From contig OX439036.1 of assembly GCA_949317995.1 (NCBI GenBank), positions 90,123,920 to 90,187,919 on the forward strand: DNA of 64,000 nt. The letters run 5' to 3'. Each line of letters begins with the position of its first letter. Position 1 is the first letter of the stretch. This DNA comes from Acholoe squamosa (lineage: Eukaryota > Annelida > Polychaeta > Phyllodocida > Polynoidae). The position numbers were made by a program, and so were the translations under genes. Under the pieces are notes generated by a model. The model was given only the letters and a program-made list of their open reading frames with translations. It ran no database searches and was not told the origin of the DNA. Below are positions 24,991 to 36,150 of this stretch, one piece after another.

Positions 24991-25642
24991 TGTTCCTCAT
25001 TAAGGAGTGCCCAAGGGTTTATGGAGCTGAACTCAACACCTCTCTAACAGGTAGTCATATTGTCCACACCTCAATGACCCTGGACTGTGCACAGGTATTT
25101 TCAGGGAATCCACAGGAAATACAAAAAGGTTCTGAACATGCTCAATGTACTCCCAGACATTCTATCTCTGATGAGCAGTATATCAATATGACAAAGAAAT
25201 GTAATAGTTTTATTCGAACTAGGAGATACATAACTTCATCACCAAAGGAAGAAGAGAACTTCCCCATAGCTTTCAGTATTCTAATGTTTGAACATGTGGA
25301 ACAAACTGAGAGGTTGCTAAGGGCAGTATATCGTCCCCAAAACACATACTGTATCCATGTGGACTCTAAGTCTAGTGACTCCGTTCATCAAGCAATGAGA
25401 GCCATAACTAATTGCTTTGACAATGTATTCATAGCATCTTCTATGATTGACGTAGCGTGGGCGTGGTTTCCTGTCCTGGAAGCTGAGATAGTCTGCATGA
25501 AAGACTTAGTTAGCCAAGATAAGAAGTGGCGGTATTTTATTAATTTAACTGGAAGGGAATTTCCATTAAGAACAAATTTGGAGTTAGTACGAATACTCAA
25601 GGCTTATAAAGGAGGAAATGACATCGATGGAACGTTATGGAG
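24846..25642 (+). CDS. GCNT: GCNT-like exon 1
   Basis: 797 nt, codes for residues 1-265 plus two bases of codon 266. The donor is GGAG|GTTTGA, weaker than consensus. Reading on past it meets a stop 16 bases later, which supports splicing here. Confidence 0.88.
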
Positions 25643-28600
25643 GTTTGATATATCTTAGATATCTCTTTTTCCTATTGGCTTCGTAGGTCATCTTAAAAGG
25701 GTCTTAATCTTATCTTGTCGGTCCCCTCTATGTGCAGTAAGGCACGGGCATGGACACATATTCATCAATCAATTAATGATAATCTAGTTTTCACACCATG
25801 TTTATTACCTTAGCTGTCGAAATAGCATTAAACAACTATATATTTGGTCAATCCGAAAAGAAAATATAGCAAGTAGAAATAAGAAAAGTAAATGTCCATT
25901 GCTAAAGGTGAAAGTGCATTCATGCATTAACACCTGTATTTAGATATTATATGTAGCCTAAAGGTGTATAGAGTGGTATGTTCAACTGGTCATTCAGATA
26001 TATCATATGCCTTCAGCATAATCTCCATTCACGTATACCTTAGGAAATGATCAATGTATACACAGTCCCCTCACCACAACACCTCAGGCGATTCCCTTTG
26101 AATACAGACCTAGACCACTTTGATCAACCAGGCAAAGGTTCCCCCATTCCAGATCCACATTGCAGGTTTCATAGTCAATGCCCTACCGCCAATCTTTGCA
26201 AGTTCACAGAAGGTCCTATGGATTCACATGTCGTGTCTGCAATTTTATACTGGGTTACAGTGATGCCTTTTGATATACCTAGGGATGTCATTGACATCCA
26301 ACTTTTGCCGATTCCGATACACTACAGCCTTGTTTCAAATGGTCTCATGGGGGATGGGCGGGGGGGTAGGGAGGGGAAGAGGAAAGTTACAGAAAACCCA
26401 ATGTCATCGGCATATTTGATTGCTATATATTCCTATTTTAGGATGTATACATACATTATTTGAGGATATTTTAATATTCATATGTAGGGGCCTACCTACA
26501 TGTACTACCGGTAGTAGGGTCCCAGGATTCTGGTATTAAAGTGGTATTTCCAAGACTAACAAATAACCCTAAGAAGTGTTGTCTATCAAATAGAAACATA
26601 AAATCCCCAAAAAAACATGAAATATTATATGACGGTAACATTTTCTCAGGCCAAAATCTTTTTATTGATTTAGAGTTGATTGCCCTAACAGAGTTTTTGG
26701 AATGTATAATTTATCTTCTATTGATTATTATTCTAGTTACATTGTAAGCATTGATCTGATACTAAACATGCCTATACATGTCACAGTATGTCAGGGATTT
26801 CAGTAAAAAATTTCTTATCTTTTTTAAAATGAAAAACTTTCATGTATCGATATAACAGCAATGTCGGTACGATATTCACTACCATGATAATGGCGATACT
26901 TCGATATTGTGGATATCGGTGACAACCCTAGATATACCCTTATTTGTAATTCAGCAAAATAGTTTGACCAAATTTAAACACCTGGTAATATTTTGGTGAC
27001 CAATTAAACAAATCCTAGATTCTGAAATGAGGGAAAATGAGAATGGAAACGAATCTCATACATTAATTGAGCGGACAGAGAAAACTATGAAAGTCAGCTG
27101 GACTCTCAAAAGCCACTATTAAGTGAGTCTTACTCAGTCAGAGTGGAGTCTAGTTATTATACTTTCCTTAGGCTTAGAGGGTGTCAGACATGGATGTGCT
27201 CTCTTCACAGAAATGGCCAGCATTGCCTGACTCCCGGTCCAATTCCCTAGGCTAAAGATAGTATTGACTTCTAACATATTGCTTTTCAATGCAATTGTAT
27301 CTTTATTTGTGGGCAGGCGTCCAGTGGTATGGACCAAATACCACTGGAGGAGTGAGAACTGGCAAAGTTGGCAGGAGAAGGACCCTGCCCCACACGGCTA
27401 TAACATCGCCAAGGGTTCCACCCACATTGCTGCCTCCAGAGCCTTTGTTGAGTTCGCCATCCGCAACCGCACTGCAGTAGATCTCTTAGACTGGATGAGG
27501 GATATTCGCTCACCTGATGAACATTTCTTCCCAACTCTAAACCACAACCCCCAATTAGGAGTGCCAGGTGCCTACACTGGTAGGTGAACTTTTGATTTTT
27601 ATAAAACCCTTTTAGGACCACGCAGTCATTGATAATCTTGTCTATAGGTTCAGCATGATGCATAAATGCAGCACTGGCGCGTTACTCTCTGCATTAATTT
27701 TATGCATCATGCGGAACACATGGTAGACGAGATAAAAGCACTATGCGGCTCTTGAAGAAATAGACCGCGGAGATGACCTTAAGCCATAGAAACATGCCGC
27801 CGCCTAAAACTCGTCAATACAGATGAGTTTAGGGTAGTCAAGGTAAAATAACCACCTAAACTCGTCATCCTGACAATGGAAAGTTGTCATATTGACAACT
27901 TAGGTGGTCAGAATGACGACCTAAAGTCATCACTTTGACGACATAAAGCTGTAGTTTTAGGTATCGTCAACATGAAGACTTAAATTCGTCTACACTGACT
28001 AGTTTCGTGCGTCTCAGTTTTTCAGTGACGCGTCTTTTAAACTCAACCGAACTTTATGCTCTGATAGGTTTCAGACACCTGACAATAGACTATTTGCCCT
28101 GTTTTTTTTCCTTGAATTACTAGTAGGGCATTTTATGCATATAGTAGGTCATGATGTCCCCACAAGGTCACCCCTATACAGTTGTAATAGATAAATTGTT
28201 TATAGAACATCATCTATCGTGTAATCAACTTGGATGGAGAGTATTTGTGACATCCATAGCAAAGTCGTAGAGAATGATCTGCCTGCAGTTAAAATATTTT
28301 AGAATAGGGACCACAACTGTGCCGCTGCCGTACATAGGACCTAGATTGATAGTGTAGTCAGGTAATGACTTCGTTTGTATTCAATCAAAAAAAAAAAAAA
28401 AAAGAAGAGAATAATTGGTGTACCATCAAAAACCTACTTAATAAGACCTCATAATTAATTGCCATCTTGGCCATTTTAGCATCTTAATCAATCCTCTTCT
28501 AAGACTCATATTTTATTATCTTCTATTGCAGAGAACCCTGACTTTAAGCACTTTCTGAGTCGTTACAAGGTGTGGCAGGCGGTGGGTGAGACATGCGCAG

Positions 28601-28821
28601 GACGCTGGTTCCGCTTTATATGTAACTTTGGACTCGGAGACCTGCCTCGTATTGCGCAGGCACCAGAACTCTTTGCAAACAAGTTCCGTTATGAGTTTGA
28701 CCCACTGGCATTCACCTGCATGGAGCAGTGGCACCTTAATAGGACTAGACAGGGCGTTGGTAAAGACTTCAATTTGACACTTTACAGTAGTCAACCTTGG
28801 GTGCAGCATCACCAAGGATAA
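24846..28821 (+). CDS. GCNT: Core-2/I-branching beta-1,6-N-acetylglucosaminyltransferase-like, three exons
   Basis: Probably a Golgi type II membrane enzyme that adds beta-1,6-GlcNAc to O-glycan core structures (GT14 family). Exons are 24846-25642, 27317-27579 and 28532-28821. They join in phases 2 and 1 to give 450 codons including the stop. The 449-residue product compares with 428 for human GCNT1. The N-terminus has a short cytosolic part and a hydrophobic anchor (about 19-45). The stem and catalytic start carry conserved GCNT phrases: YINMTKKC, RRYI, FPIAFSILMFEHVEQ, RLLRAVYRPQNTYCIHVDSKS, NVFIAS, INLTGREFPLRTNLE. Exon 2 holds KGSTHIAASRAFVEF and SPDEHFF. E334 in the latter matches the catalytic glutamate of GCNT1 (SPDEY). 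Exon 3 holds CNFGLGDL and LFANKF. Several N-glycosylation sequons are present. ATG 24846 follows an in-frame stop at 24762; ATG 24855 (MLR) aligns with the GCNT1 start and is an alternative. Introns contain a SINE-like element, a hAT element and small hairpins. Which paralogue (1, 3 or 4) cannot be told. Confidence 0.92.
25678..25845 (+). mobile_element. SINE-like retroposon, copy a, in GCNT intron 1
   Basis: It shares the ordered blocks TTAAAAGGGTCT, GCACGGGCATGGACACAT and CCTTAGCTGTCGAAAT with 29688-29876. Here the tail is eroded (GCATTAAACAAC). It begins only about 35 bp after the exon 1 donor. Confidence 0.65.
26280..26930. mobile_element. Non-autonomous hAT-like element, copy 1
   Basis: It starts TAGGGATGTCATTGACATCC and ends GATATCGGTGACAACCCTA. 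It is flanked by a perfect 8-bp target duplication GATATACC (26272-26279 and 26931-26938), the hAT hallmark. No transposase frame. Same family as 56738-57621. Inside GCNT intron 1. Confidence 0.92.
27317..27579 (+). CDS. GCNT: GCNT-like exon 2
   Basis: 263 nt. Acceptor TTGTGGGCAG|G and donor ACTG|GTAGGTG. It encodes the acceptor-binding/catalytic part with KGSTHIAASRAF, SPDEHFFPTL and GVPGAYTG, which line up with the GCNT1 blocks SGSAYFVVSREY, SPDEYLW and VPG. Confidence 0.92.
27655..27715. repeat. Short hairpin, GCATGATGCAT family
   Basis: GCATGATGCATAAATGCAG faces CTGCATTAATTTTATGCATC across a GCGCGTTACTCT loop. Related phrases occur at 13990-14060, 60935-61000 and 63446-63500. Confidence 0.55.
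27790..28015. repeat. Alternating-orientation CCTAAACTCGTCA repeat in GCNT intron 2
   Basis: CCTAAAACTCGTCA and its reverse complement alternate every 25-45 bp across 220 bp, interleaved with GTCATNNTGAC pieces. It would fold into a series of small hairpins. Non-coding; probably a MITE of unknown family. Confidence 0.55.
28532..28821 (+). CDS. GCNT: GCNT-like exon 3 with stop
   Basis: 290 nt after acceptor TTCTATTGCAG. It encodes the C-terminal block: WQAVGETCAGRWFRFICNFG, GDLPRI and LFANKFRYEFDPLAFTCMEQ. It ends TAA at 28819-28821, after two possible glycosylation sequons (NRT, NLT). Confidence 0.92.
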
Positions 28822-29190
28822 CCTTATCATAGTGGTTAGCACACATTTCCCGTCCATGTACATGTTTAATATATTTAAAAGAATATATACATATTATCTA
28901 AGTTTAGTAGAATATATGTATTGTTATAATGGAAGGGAGGACCTCAAAGTGGTATATGATCTTCCCAGGATTTGTTAGCTAATTTGTTTGGTACTAGCAA
29001 TGGCTCTGGTCCACGTCTATTACTCAAATAAGAAATACACGTGATTAAATGGTGCCATAGTTTATCTTTAAATAGGAAATGTCTCTTGATGTTTCATTAG
29101 AAATGCAATGAGTAACTTGCCATTTAGTCTATTCCATGATTCCAGTAGGTCATATAAGGCTGAATAAACATTGTACATTTTACTGTTATA
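28822..29190 (+). terminator. Probable 3' UTR and poly(A) signal of the GCNT-like gene
   Basis: AT-rich sequence after the stop codon. The canonical AATAAA at 29163-29168 is the best polyadenylation signal. The cleavage site is inferred to be about 15-25 bp further on. Confidence 0.5.
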
Positions 29191-29372
29191 GTTGTCTGAT
29201 CTGTAAATATTATGTACCTCTTCATATACACTTGTGGTAGGACTTGCCAGCCTCGGCCAGCGGCTATTAATACTCAGTTTAATACTCTGTCGGGCGGGGG
29301 GGCGAGCCTGAGGAATTGCATGTCTCCTCTAGTAATATATTTGGGGTGGTTCTTTCCTTAGCTGGCGACATG

Positions 29373-29419
29373 CTGCAACTCCCGTACTTGTAGTAGTACT
29401 ACGAGTGTGGGAGTTGCAG
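29373..29419. repeat. 47-bp imperfect hairpin
   Basis: CTGCAACTCCC at the left faces GGGAGTTGCAG at the right, with GTAGTA|GTACTAC at the centre. Only about three mismatches per arm. Confidence 0.75.
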
Positions 29420-29687
29420 TAGGTCCCTGGGGGGGGGGGGGCACTGACCCTCAGTTTAGCTACCAACTGTGTACAAACCCCGCGGAGCGGTGGCTGTCGA
29501 CGTGTCAATGTGGGGGAAAAAAGGGGGCGGTTGACTGAATTACATCTTGAGATTATGGGGCTGTTTATATTACCTACACTGCCCTTCCACCGGGGGCATA
29601 AACAGTAGAGTGCTTTTTTTATATTCTGGAATACAGTGGTAGCTGCTATCAGTACGCAATCAATGTACCACAAAAGTGCTTTCTAGT

Positions 29688-29876
29688 CGGGTCGGCTTCC
29701 CTAGCCCACTTAAAAGGGTCTATATCTCCTCTTTACTATCCCCTCAAGATGTGTGTGGTGCACATATGCACGGGCACTGACACATTCCTCTGAAATTGTG
29801 TAATGTAGTTCTCGCCATGAATATGACCTTAGCTGTCGAAATGGTGTTAAACATCTATTACTCACTCACTCACTCT
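29688..29876 (+). mobile_element. SINE-like retroposon, copy b, with (ACTC)n tail
   Basis: Shares TTAAAAGGGTCT, GCACGGGCACTGACACAT and CCTTAGCTGTCGAAAT with 25678-25845. It ends GGTGTTAAACATCTATT followed by (ACTC)4. A 4-bp-repeat tail after a GTTAAAC motif is typical of LINE-mobilised retroposons in several marine invertebrates. Confidence 0.7.
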
Positions 29877-29917
29877 AGTCGGGTTTCTAGTGTAGCTACA
29901 GGTGGTTCTACTGTTTA

Positions 29918-30931
29918 TACACTGAACAAAATGAATCTAATTTAAGTTAGTCAAAACCCCTAACTTACCTTAGTTAGCAAATGTCACTAACACAGGACTA
30001 ACATTTTACTAACAATGGCTAGGTGCTTAGTAACATTCACTAACCAATTCAGACAAGCTAGCTTGATTAAGTCAAGAGATAAAATTAGTAAAAAGTTAGT
30101 AACCTTTCCAAGGTTAGTAGTTTTGTCTAAGGGTTAGTATTTTTTCACACCAGGTGGCAGTGCAGTTTGTATGAGGATTTTTCTAGTAGGTGCACATCAT
30201 GGAATAGTCTATGGATGTCAAAATAATGGTGATTTTCAATGACCTTTGACTTAGAAAGTCTTTTGCAATTGTACTCATATAAAATTTAATAAAATGCACC
30301 TAACATATTGATAAGTTATTGAAGGAAGAAGGAAGAAAGATGGAAACACCTTTTGTATGGATATTCAATGTAAACATTATCCACATTGTTAGTTCTCTGA
30401 CTTTGTATTAAACTCGGAGCAACCTAGCTCAGGGGTTGTAAATAAAAATGATTTGAGGCATAGAACATGCTTCTTAAATGAAGAGGTTCTGTTGCAGGAG
30501 TCAAAATCCTGATATAAAGTCTAAGACTCAAAGTAGGTTTTGAATTCAATGTGGCTTACCTACAATATAGGGTTACTTTCAAAGGGTTAGGGATTGTATC
30601 ATATATATTCAGTGATTTAAACTAAACTCTTCATGTCTGTATGCGAGATTTCCCATGTTTTGATGTTCATAGTATTCAAATATAAATTCGTTTGCAGAAG
30701 CTTAAAATTGCAGCTCCTATTCCATACTACCAATAAATGAAAGTCTTAGTAAAAAGGACTAACAAATTACTAATAATGTCAGGCAAATGCTAACATTTTA
30801 CTAAGGGTTAGTTCGAAAACGCTAAGATAGGATAGGAAGTTTGGACACATGCTTTTTGATAAGCTTTGCCAAAAAGTTAGTTCGACCTCCTAACTTCTTA
30901 CTAATATTTGAGGATAGTTTTTTTCAGTGTA
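29918..30931. mobile_element. TA-flanked DNA transposon family X, copy 2
   Basis: It starts TACACTGAACAAAA and ends TTTTTTTCAGTGTA. Subterminal TTAGT(A/C)A phrases are dense. The core CACACCAGGTGGCAGTG is at about 30147. About 1.0 kb, non-coding. Confidence 0.82.
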
Positions 30932-31315
30932 GGGGTATTTATAGCCAGTTTACATTTGTGGCTGAGAGTGTATTATAGCTTGCATGGAAAGGAAGTACCA
31001 GGTAATTTAAATATTCAATATAATTATTCCAGCAGAGATGCCAACTGTCCCGGAATGTCCGGGACAGTCCCGGAAATAAGACTTCTTGGGCTTCAAAATG
31101 ATATGTTATATGATAAGTCCAACTGGTCAGGGAGATATCAAGCATTGAAAAGAGCACTCCTTTGTGATCAGAATATAAACCAGAATGCATGATTTCAAAT
31201 CTAGAATCGTAAAATTTTCTTGGTGAAATGCTTAGAGTAGGCACATGCAGGCTCCACTGTCTGCTACTCGCTGTCTGTAGAGTGGAGGCAGGGGGAGGGG
31301 GAGGGCAATCTCTAG

Positions 31316-31400
31316 AACCTTTTAATGGGTCCGGACCCCTAAATTCGACAGGGTGACATGGCCATTTCTAAATTAGACATGTGACATGGAGCTTAGTGAA
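31316..31400 (+). repeat. GACATG-family fragment
   Basis: TTTTAATGGGTCCGGACCCC followed by AAATTCGACAGGGTGACATG and GACATGTGACATGG. It matches the head of the families at 3140 and 42990. Confidence 0.6.
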
Positions 31401-31745
31401 TGGAATATCTTTAGTACCAGTTTAGATCTTCAAGGAACTCAAATCCTCACCAGAATGCACCATTTCCATTCGAAAATTCCGAAAATTTCCTAGGGAGACA
31501 TACCCCCAGACCCCCCTACAATATTGCTGCACTTTACTTCCAATTTTACTATTGACTTGCGTCAATCAAAGTACCCCCGTGGGCCCCCTGGAGGCCCCAC
31601 CCCTACCAACAAACTATTTGCTTCACTTTGTCCCTGAAGCCCATGATCAAATGTTTGCATCTCTGTTCCAGGGGTGTGAAATTCCTGAATATTGATGTCA
31701 AATAACCTTAATTTACATGGAAGAGGGGCTGTAAAAATGTAGCAG

Positions 31746-32621
31746 TACACTGTTAAAAATTTTCCGTAGAAAAAACGAAGAATCATTGGCAACAATGGCT
31801 GCCAATCTTTCACCGTTTTTTTAACGGTCACCGTTTTTTCAATGTCACCGTAATTTTTACGGAATTTCACCATTATTTCTAAACAATGATTAAAGGTAAT
31901 TAATTACACATTGTTTTGGTTTCAATGCCATACACCATTAACTTTTCATAGCAATATTCAGCCGCTGGCTTGACATTTTAGAAATTCCACTGTAAATTCA
32001 CAATGGACTAGGTTAGCTTTATACATGGTTTGGTTGCATGTACAGTTCATCTGGACATCCTAGTGTAAGGACATTCTAATAATTATAATTATAAATTAGT
32101 CCTTGAGAGGCACATCATAACTTTAGAGGAAAGTACATAGATTACTTCAGAATTGTGTTGAATTAACAACTGCAGTGATATGCCTATGTATTCTTTTCTA
32201 TTACCACATAATGGGTGTTTATGACATCCCTGCTACTCCCCTTTGCCACACAAAGTTGGATTATTTTTTGAATATCTGAAATCTATGAAACTACAATGTA
32301 GACCTGCATTTTGATGACATGATGCATTAACCAAAGTGGATATGCTTTGAATTTTGTGACAATTTGAGCTGTTTAGGGTGTAGGGCATTGAAGAAAGTCT
32401 CAAAGTGAGACCCGAGGCCACCTAGTGGGAAGATATGAAACTTCTGAAAGGACAAAGATTCACTGTAAATAAAATAGCGGTACTTTTCCGTAGGGTTTTA
32501 CACAGATTCACTGTAACATCACCAAATCTAAGGGTGTTTCATTGTAATAAAAATAACGGTGAAAACCCATAAAATTTAACAAAGATTCTCTGTAAAATCT
32601 ACGGAAATTTTTAACAGTGTA
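31746..32621. mobile_element. TA-flanked inverted-repeat element, 876 bp
   Basis: The left end TACACTGTTAAAAATTTTCC mirrors the right end GGAAATTTTTAACAGTGTA. Many subterminal CACTGTAA, CTGTAAAAT and AACGGTGA/TCACCGTT phrases lie in both arms. No transposase frame. Probably non-autonomous. Single copy in this window. Confidence 0.85.
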
Positions 32622-34420
32622 GGTGACCAGCTTAGTTCCTTCCAAACGATGTGCCTGTACATGTGTAAAAAGTGACAATTGTGACGCTTATGATGGAGGG
32701 TTTTAAACAGTGACCGTCGTGTCAGACGCAGGGGTTTTAAAAAGTGACAGACGGTAACAATTTCAAAGGTTTCCTAAATGTAACGGCTTGACCCTGGGCT
32801 TGACATCCCCTCTCCAAGTTACAGGCCTTGATTGCTTATAATATTATGCTATGTTTCTCAAGGCTAGTGTATTCCTATGTCAGATCTGCTGGTGTGGCCA
32901 ACAAAGGCCTTGGCTAACGATTTGACAGCATGACTAGGTAGATAGAGGCTGTGTGCTTGGATAGTAAAGATATTAACCCAGATTATACTAACGACCTACC
33001 CTCCTCTTCAGAAAATAAGATGCATTATATATTTCAATCATATTTTAAAGTTCTTCCCTTAAAGACTCCATATAACTCAAAAATCAAGTTGCCAACCAAT
33101 ACCTCAAAATCTGAAAATAGGCTAAAAGGCATATTGGAAAAAGGAATCTGGTCATTCTATCAGATAATGTAGTGCCTGGTATTCAAAATTTAGTTGATCT
33201 GGAAAACTATTATACAAGTCTATGCATGCAAAATTTGGTTGTCATGGAGGCAATGACTTCCTAAGTGACCTACATGTAGGTCGTTAGGAAGATAGGGGTT
33301 CAGGTTTCCTATGCATAGGTACATAGTTTGTATAGATATGAATTAGATTATTATCACTTTGTATTTCCATGATGGCTTAGCCTAGGTTTATTGAATCTTG
33401 ATATTTGGTAATGCCATATGACCCTTATTATTGAATGCAAACATGGGTGACCTTGCTCACGGTTAAGGTCATAAGGCTTGACCTTCAATATACACAGTTC
33501 ACTATAGGGTGATGCCTATGGTCTATGCAGTTCCACACAGTTGATTCTCCTGACGACCTATATGTAGGTCAGTATTGAAAACCTTATATCATTATCATCT
33601 GATCACCACAAAGTTTGACTTTGGCTCAATTCATTTGTTTGCCATAGTCTCGCACTGTATTTGACCTAATAAGTTAGTTAGTTAGTTAGTGTTTTACGGC
33701 ACGTCAGCTACTGGTGATGGCTATTTGTGCCATTGACCTAATAAGGTCCCTGTGACCTCCAAAATATAATCTGAATAATATTTTAGTATTTCATAGTTTA
33801 ACGATCTCCAAACCAATGCATATTTGTACTTTTGTCTAGTCAATAGACTTTGCAAAAGATGGGGGACCCTTAGATGGAGAAGGGTGCTTGTTAGGCAGAG
33901 TATGGTGAATCATAGAACGACCCAAATTATTACCCCGGCATCTGTTTTTCATCTCACTGAACATAATATCATATCACAGCCCTGACATCATCTATAAATT
34001 TAAAGAATATCTGTAAAGCAGTTCTTATCTTATGAACCCTATAATGTGAGCCAGGGTCTGGGGTGGAGGGGGGGGGTGGGTGCCAGGGTGAGAGGGAGGC
34101 ATGACACCTATACCCAGGGCTTGTCATACCCCCCCCCCCGTCCATGGATGTCACATGGGGGCACAGTGAAGAAAGTCCTTACTTGTGGCAGATTGGAGGG
34201 GTTGGCAATTAGGTTTTCAATCATATGTTACATTGCAATTTAGAAATTTCCTAGAGAACTTGCAAAACCTATATTTATGTAGTGTCTTTTTATAAAAAAA
34301 CATTTCTTGGCACCCCTGACCCTAGTCCCCATTCCCAACCCCCGTTTAGACCACATGGTGGGCTGGCTTGGGGGTAGGCCTACAGAGGACCCCCCCTCCA
34401 CCCAGGTGGAATGAAATGTG
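32622..34420. other. Mostly unique non-coding stretch
   Basis: No gene seen. A minus-strand retroposon tail lies at 33668-33735. A G-rich patch is at 34055-34140. Confidence 0.5.
33668..33735 (-). repeat. Retroposon 3' end with (AACT)n tail
   Basis: On the minus strand the sequence reads CACCAGTAGCTGACGTGCCG, then TAAAACACTAACTAACTAAC. The TAAAAC motif plus 4-bp tail parallels the tails at 29860 and 36131. Confidence 0.55.
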
Positions 34421-35146
34421 TAGGGTAGGGTAAGATGCCCTTAATTTACAAATGTGTCATTTATAAGAAATTCATGGCTGCTTCCAGAATACTTTTTCCA
34501 TTAATCAAAGGATGGAATGATTTCTTCATTTGCAAAAGCTCTGCCCCATAGATTGTTACAGTAAATCATGTATGAAAAAAAGTGGATGCTGGGGTAAAAG
34601 GCCCATAACCTTTGGGATAAAAGGCCCACATGCACAATAAAGAGGATCATAATTGGAATAAATACTCCATTTAGATTCTTGTCATTAAAAAAGAAGCTAA
34701 AGTTAATATTCATGAACTACTACTGAGATTTGGACATCCTAAATCACCTAAAGTAGCATTTTCGATAATTCATATTGAAGTCAAATGGGTGTTAGGGCAG
34801 GATAAGCTAAAATACCCTAATAGCATGTAACTGAGCTAGTTCTAAGAGAACAATCCCTAATTAATGTATAATTTTCAGACCAATCAAGAGATGGAACAAT
34901 GTATCATACTTGTGAAATAGGTTGTCAGCCTAGCCTTATGAAATATTCCAATAGAATGCTTGACAAAAAGTGGGGCATTTTGCCCCGTAGGTTGAAAGCC
35001 TGGGGTAAAAGGCCCAAAGCGATGGGGCAAAAGGCCCATGGATCTGATGATAAGATAAGGTTCATCTCAAAAGCCCATGTAGGTATTGGAACAAAGTGTA
35101 AGGTAAATAAAATGTATATTTATGACCTACCCTTCACCCCTTTATC

Positions 35147-36150
35147 AACTCCCACGATTCATTCAGAAATACCTCTCCAATAGACGATTCAAAGTGAGGG
35201 TCAATAACACCTTTTCCGACTTCTTCAACCAAGAGTCAGGAGTCCCACAAGGAGGCATCCTGTCAGTGACCCTATTCCTCCTCAAAATAAATGAAATCAT
35301 CAAAGCTCTGCCACCAGATGTTTGTCGGACACTATACATGGATGACTTCCTCATCACCTTCCGTGGTAGAAGCATCCAGACCATCGAGAGGAAGCTACAA
35401 CTATGTGTAACGAAACTGATGGAGTGGGCTGACAAGAATGGCTTCAAGTTCTCCAAGAACAAAACCTCCATCATGCACTTCCATTACCATTCCACCCCAG
35501 AACGAGAACCAGACATATACATGGACAAAGACAATTCTCAGCGCATTCCAGTCGTTCAAAGAACCAAGTTTCTTGGTTTGGTCCTAGTTGTGCTTCAAAG
35601 AGCATATAGAATACCTGTGCAAGAAATGCAAGAAAGCCCTCAATCTGCTAAGAGTAGTGGCACACCCATCCTGGGGAGGAGAACAAGCCACACTGCTAAA
35701 GCTCTACAGGGCCCTAGTTCGCTCACAGACTATGGCCTATCCATCTACAGAGCAGCCAGTCCCTCATACTTTAAAATGGCTGAGTCTATTCAAAACCAAG
35801 GTTTACCAATCTGCCTGGGAGCCTTCAGGACATCTCGCATCAAAAGCCTTGAAGTAGAGGCCAACGAACTGCCACTCCTCTTGAGGCAAGAAAAACTATC
35901 TCTCCAATATGCAATTCGAATTACAGCAAACTCTAACAATCCTGCAACAACACTCCTCAAAACACCCGCATATCAGGAGGAATATGACTGCAAGAGAAAG
36001 TGGTTCCTTGCTCCATTTGGAGTGAGAGTTACAAAATCACTGGAAGAAGCAGGCATTGATCTGAACAAAGTCATGGAACTGACCATTGCAGAGAGACCAC
36101 CATGGACACTGTGCCGCTAAAGTGCTGTAAAACACAAATCAATCAATCAA
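35147..36150 (+). mobile_element. 5'-truncated LINE fragment with 14-bp target duplication
   Basis: Flanked by a perfect TTCACCCCTTTATC duplication (35133-35146 and 36151-36164) and ending in an (AATC)n tail. It encodes the C-terminal half of a non-LTR reverse transcriptase: FIQKYLSNRRFKVRV, SGVPQGGIL and YMDDF (the catalytic box), then thumb and C-terminal sequence ending PPWTLCR. There are at least two frameshifts (about 35585 and between about 35650 and 35730), after which the protein continues in other frames. Jockey/I/Nimb-type by the tail and box, but the clade is not certain. Inactive. The perfect duplication suggests a fairly recent insertion. Confidence 0.9.
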
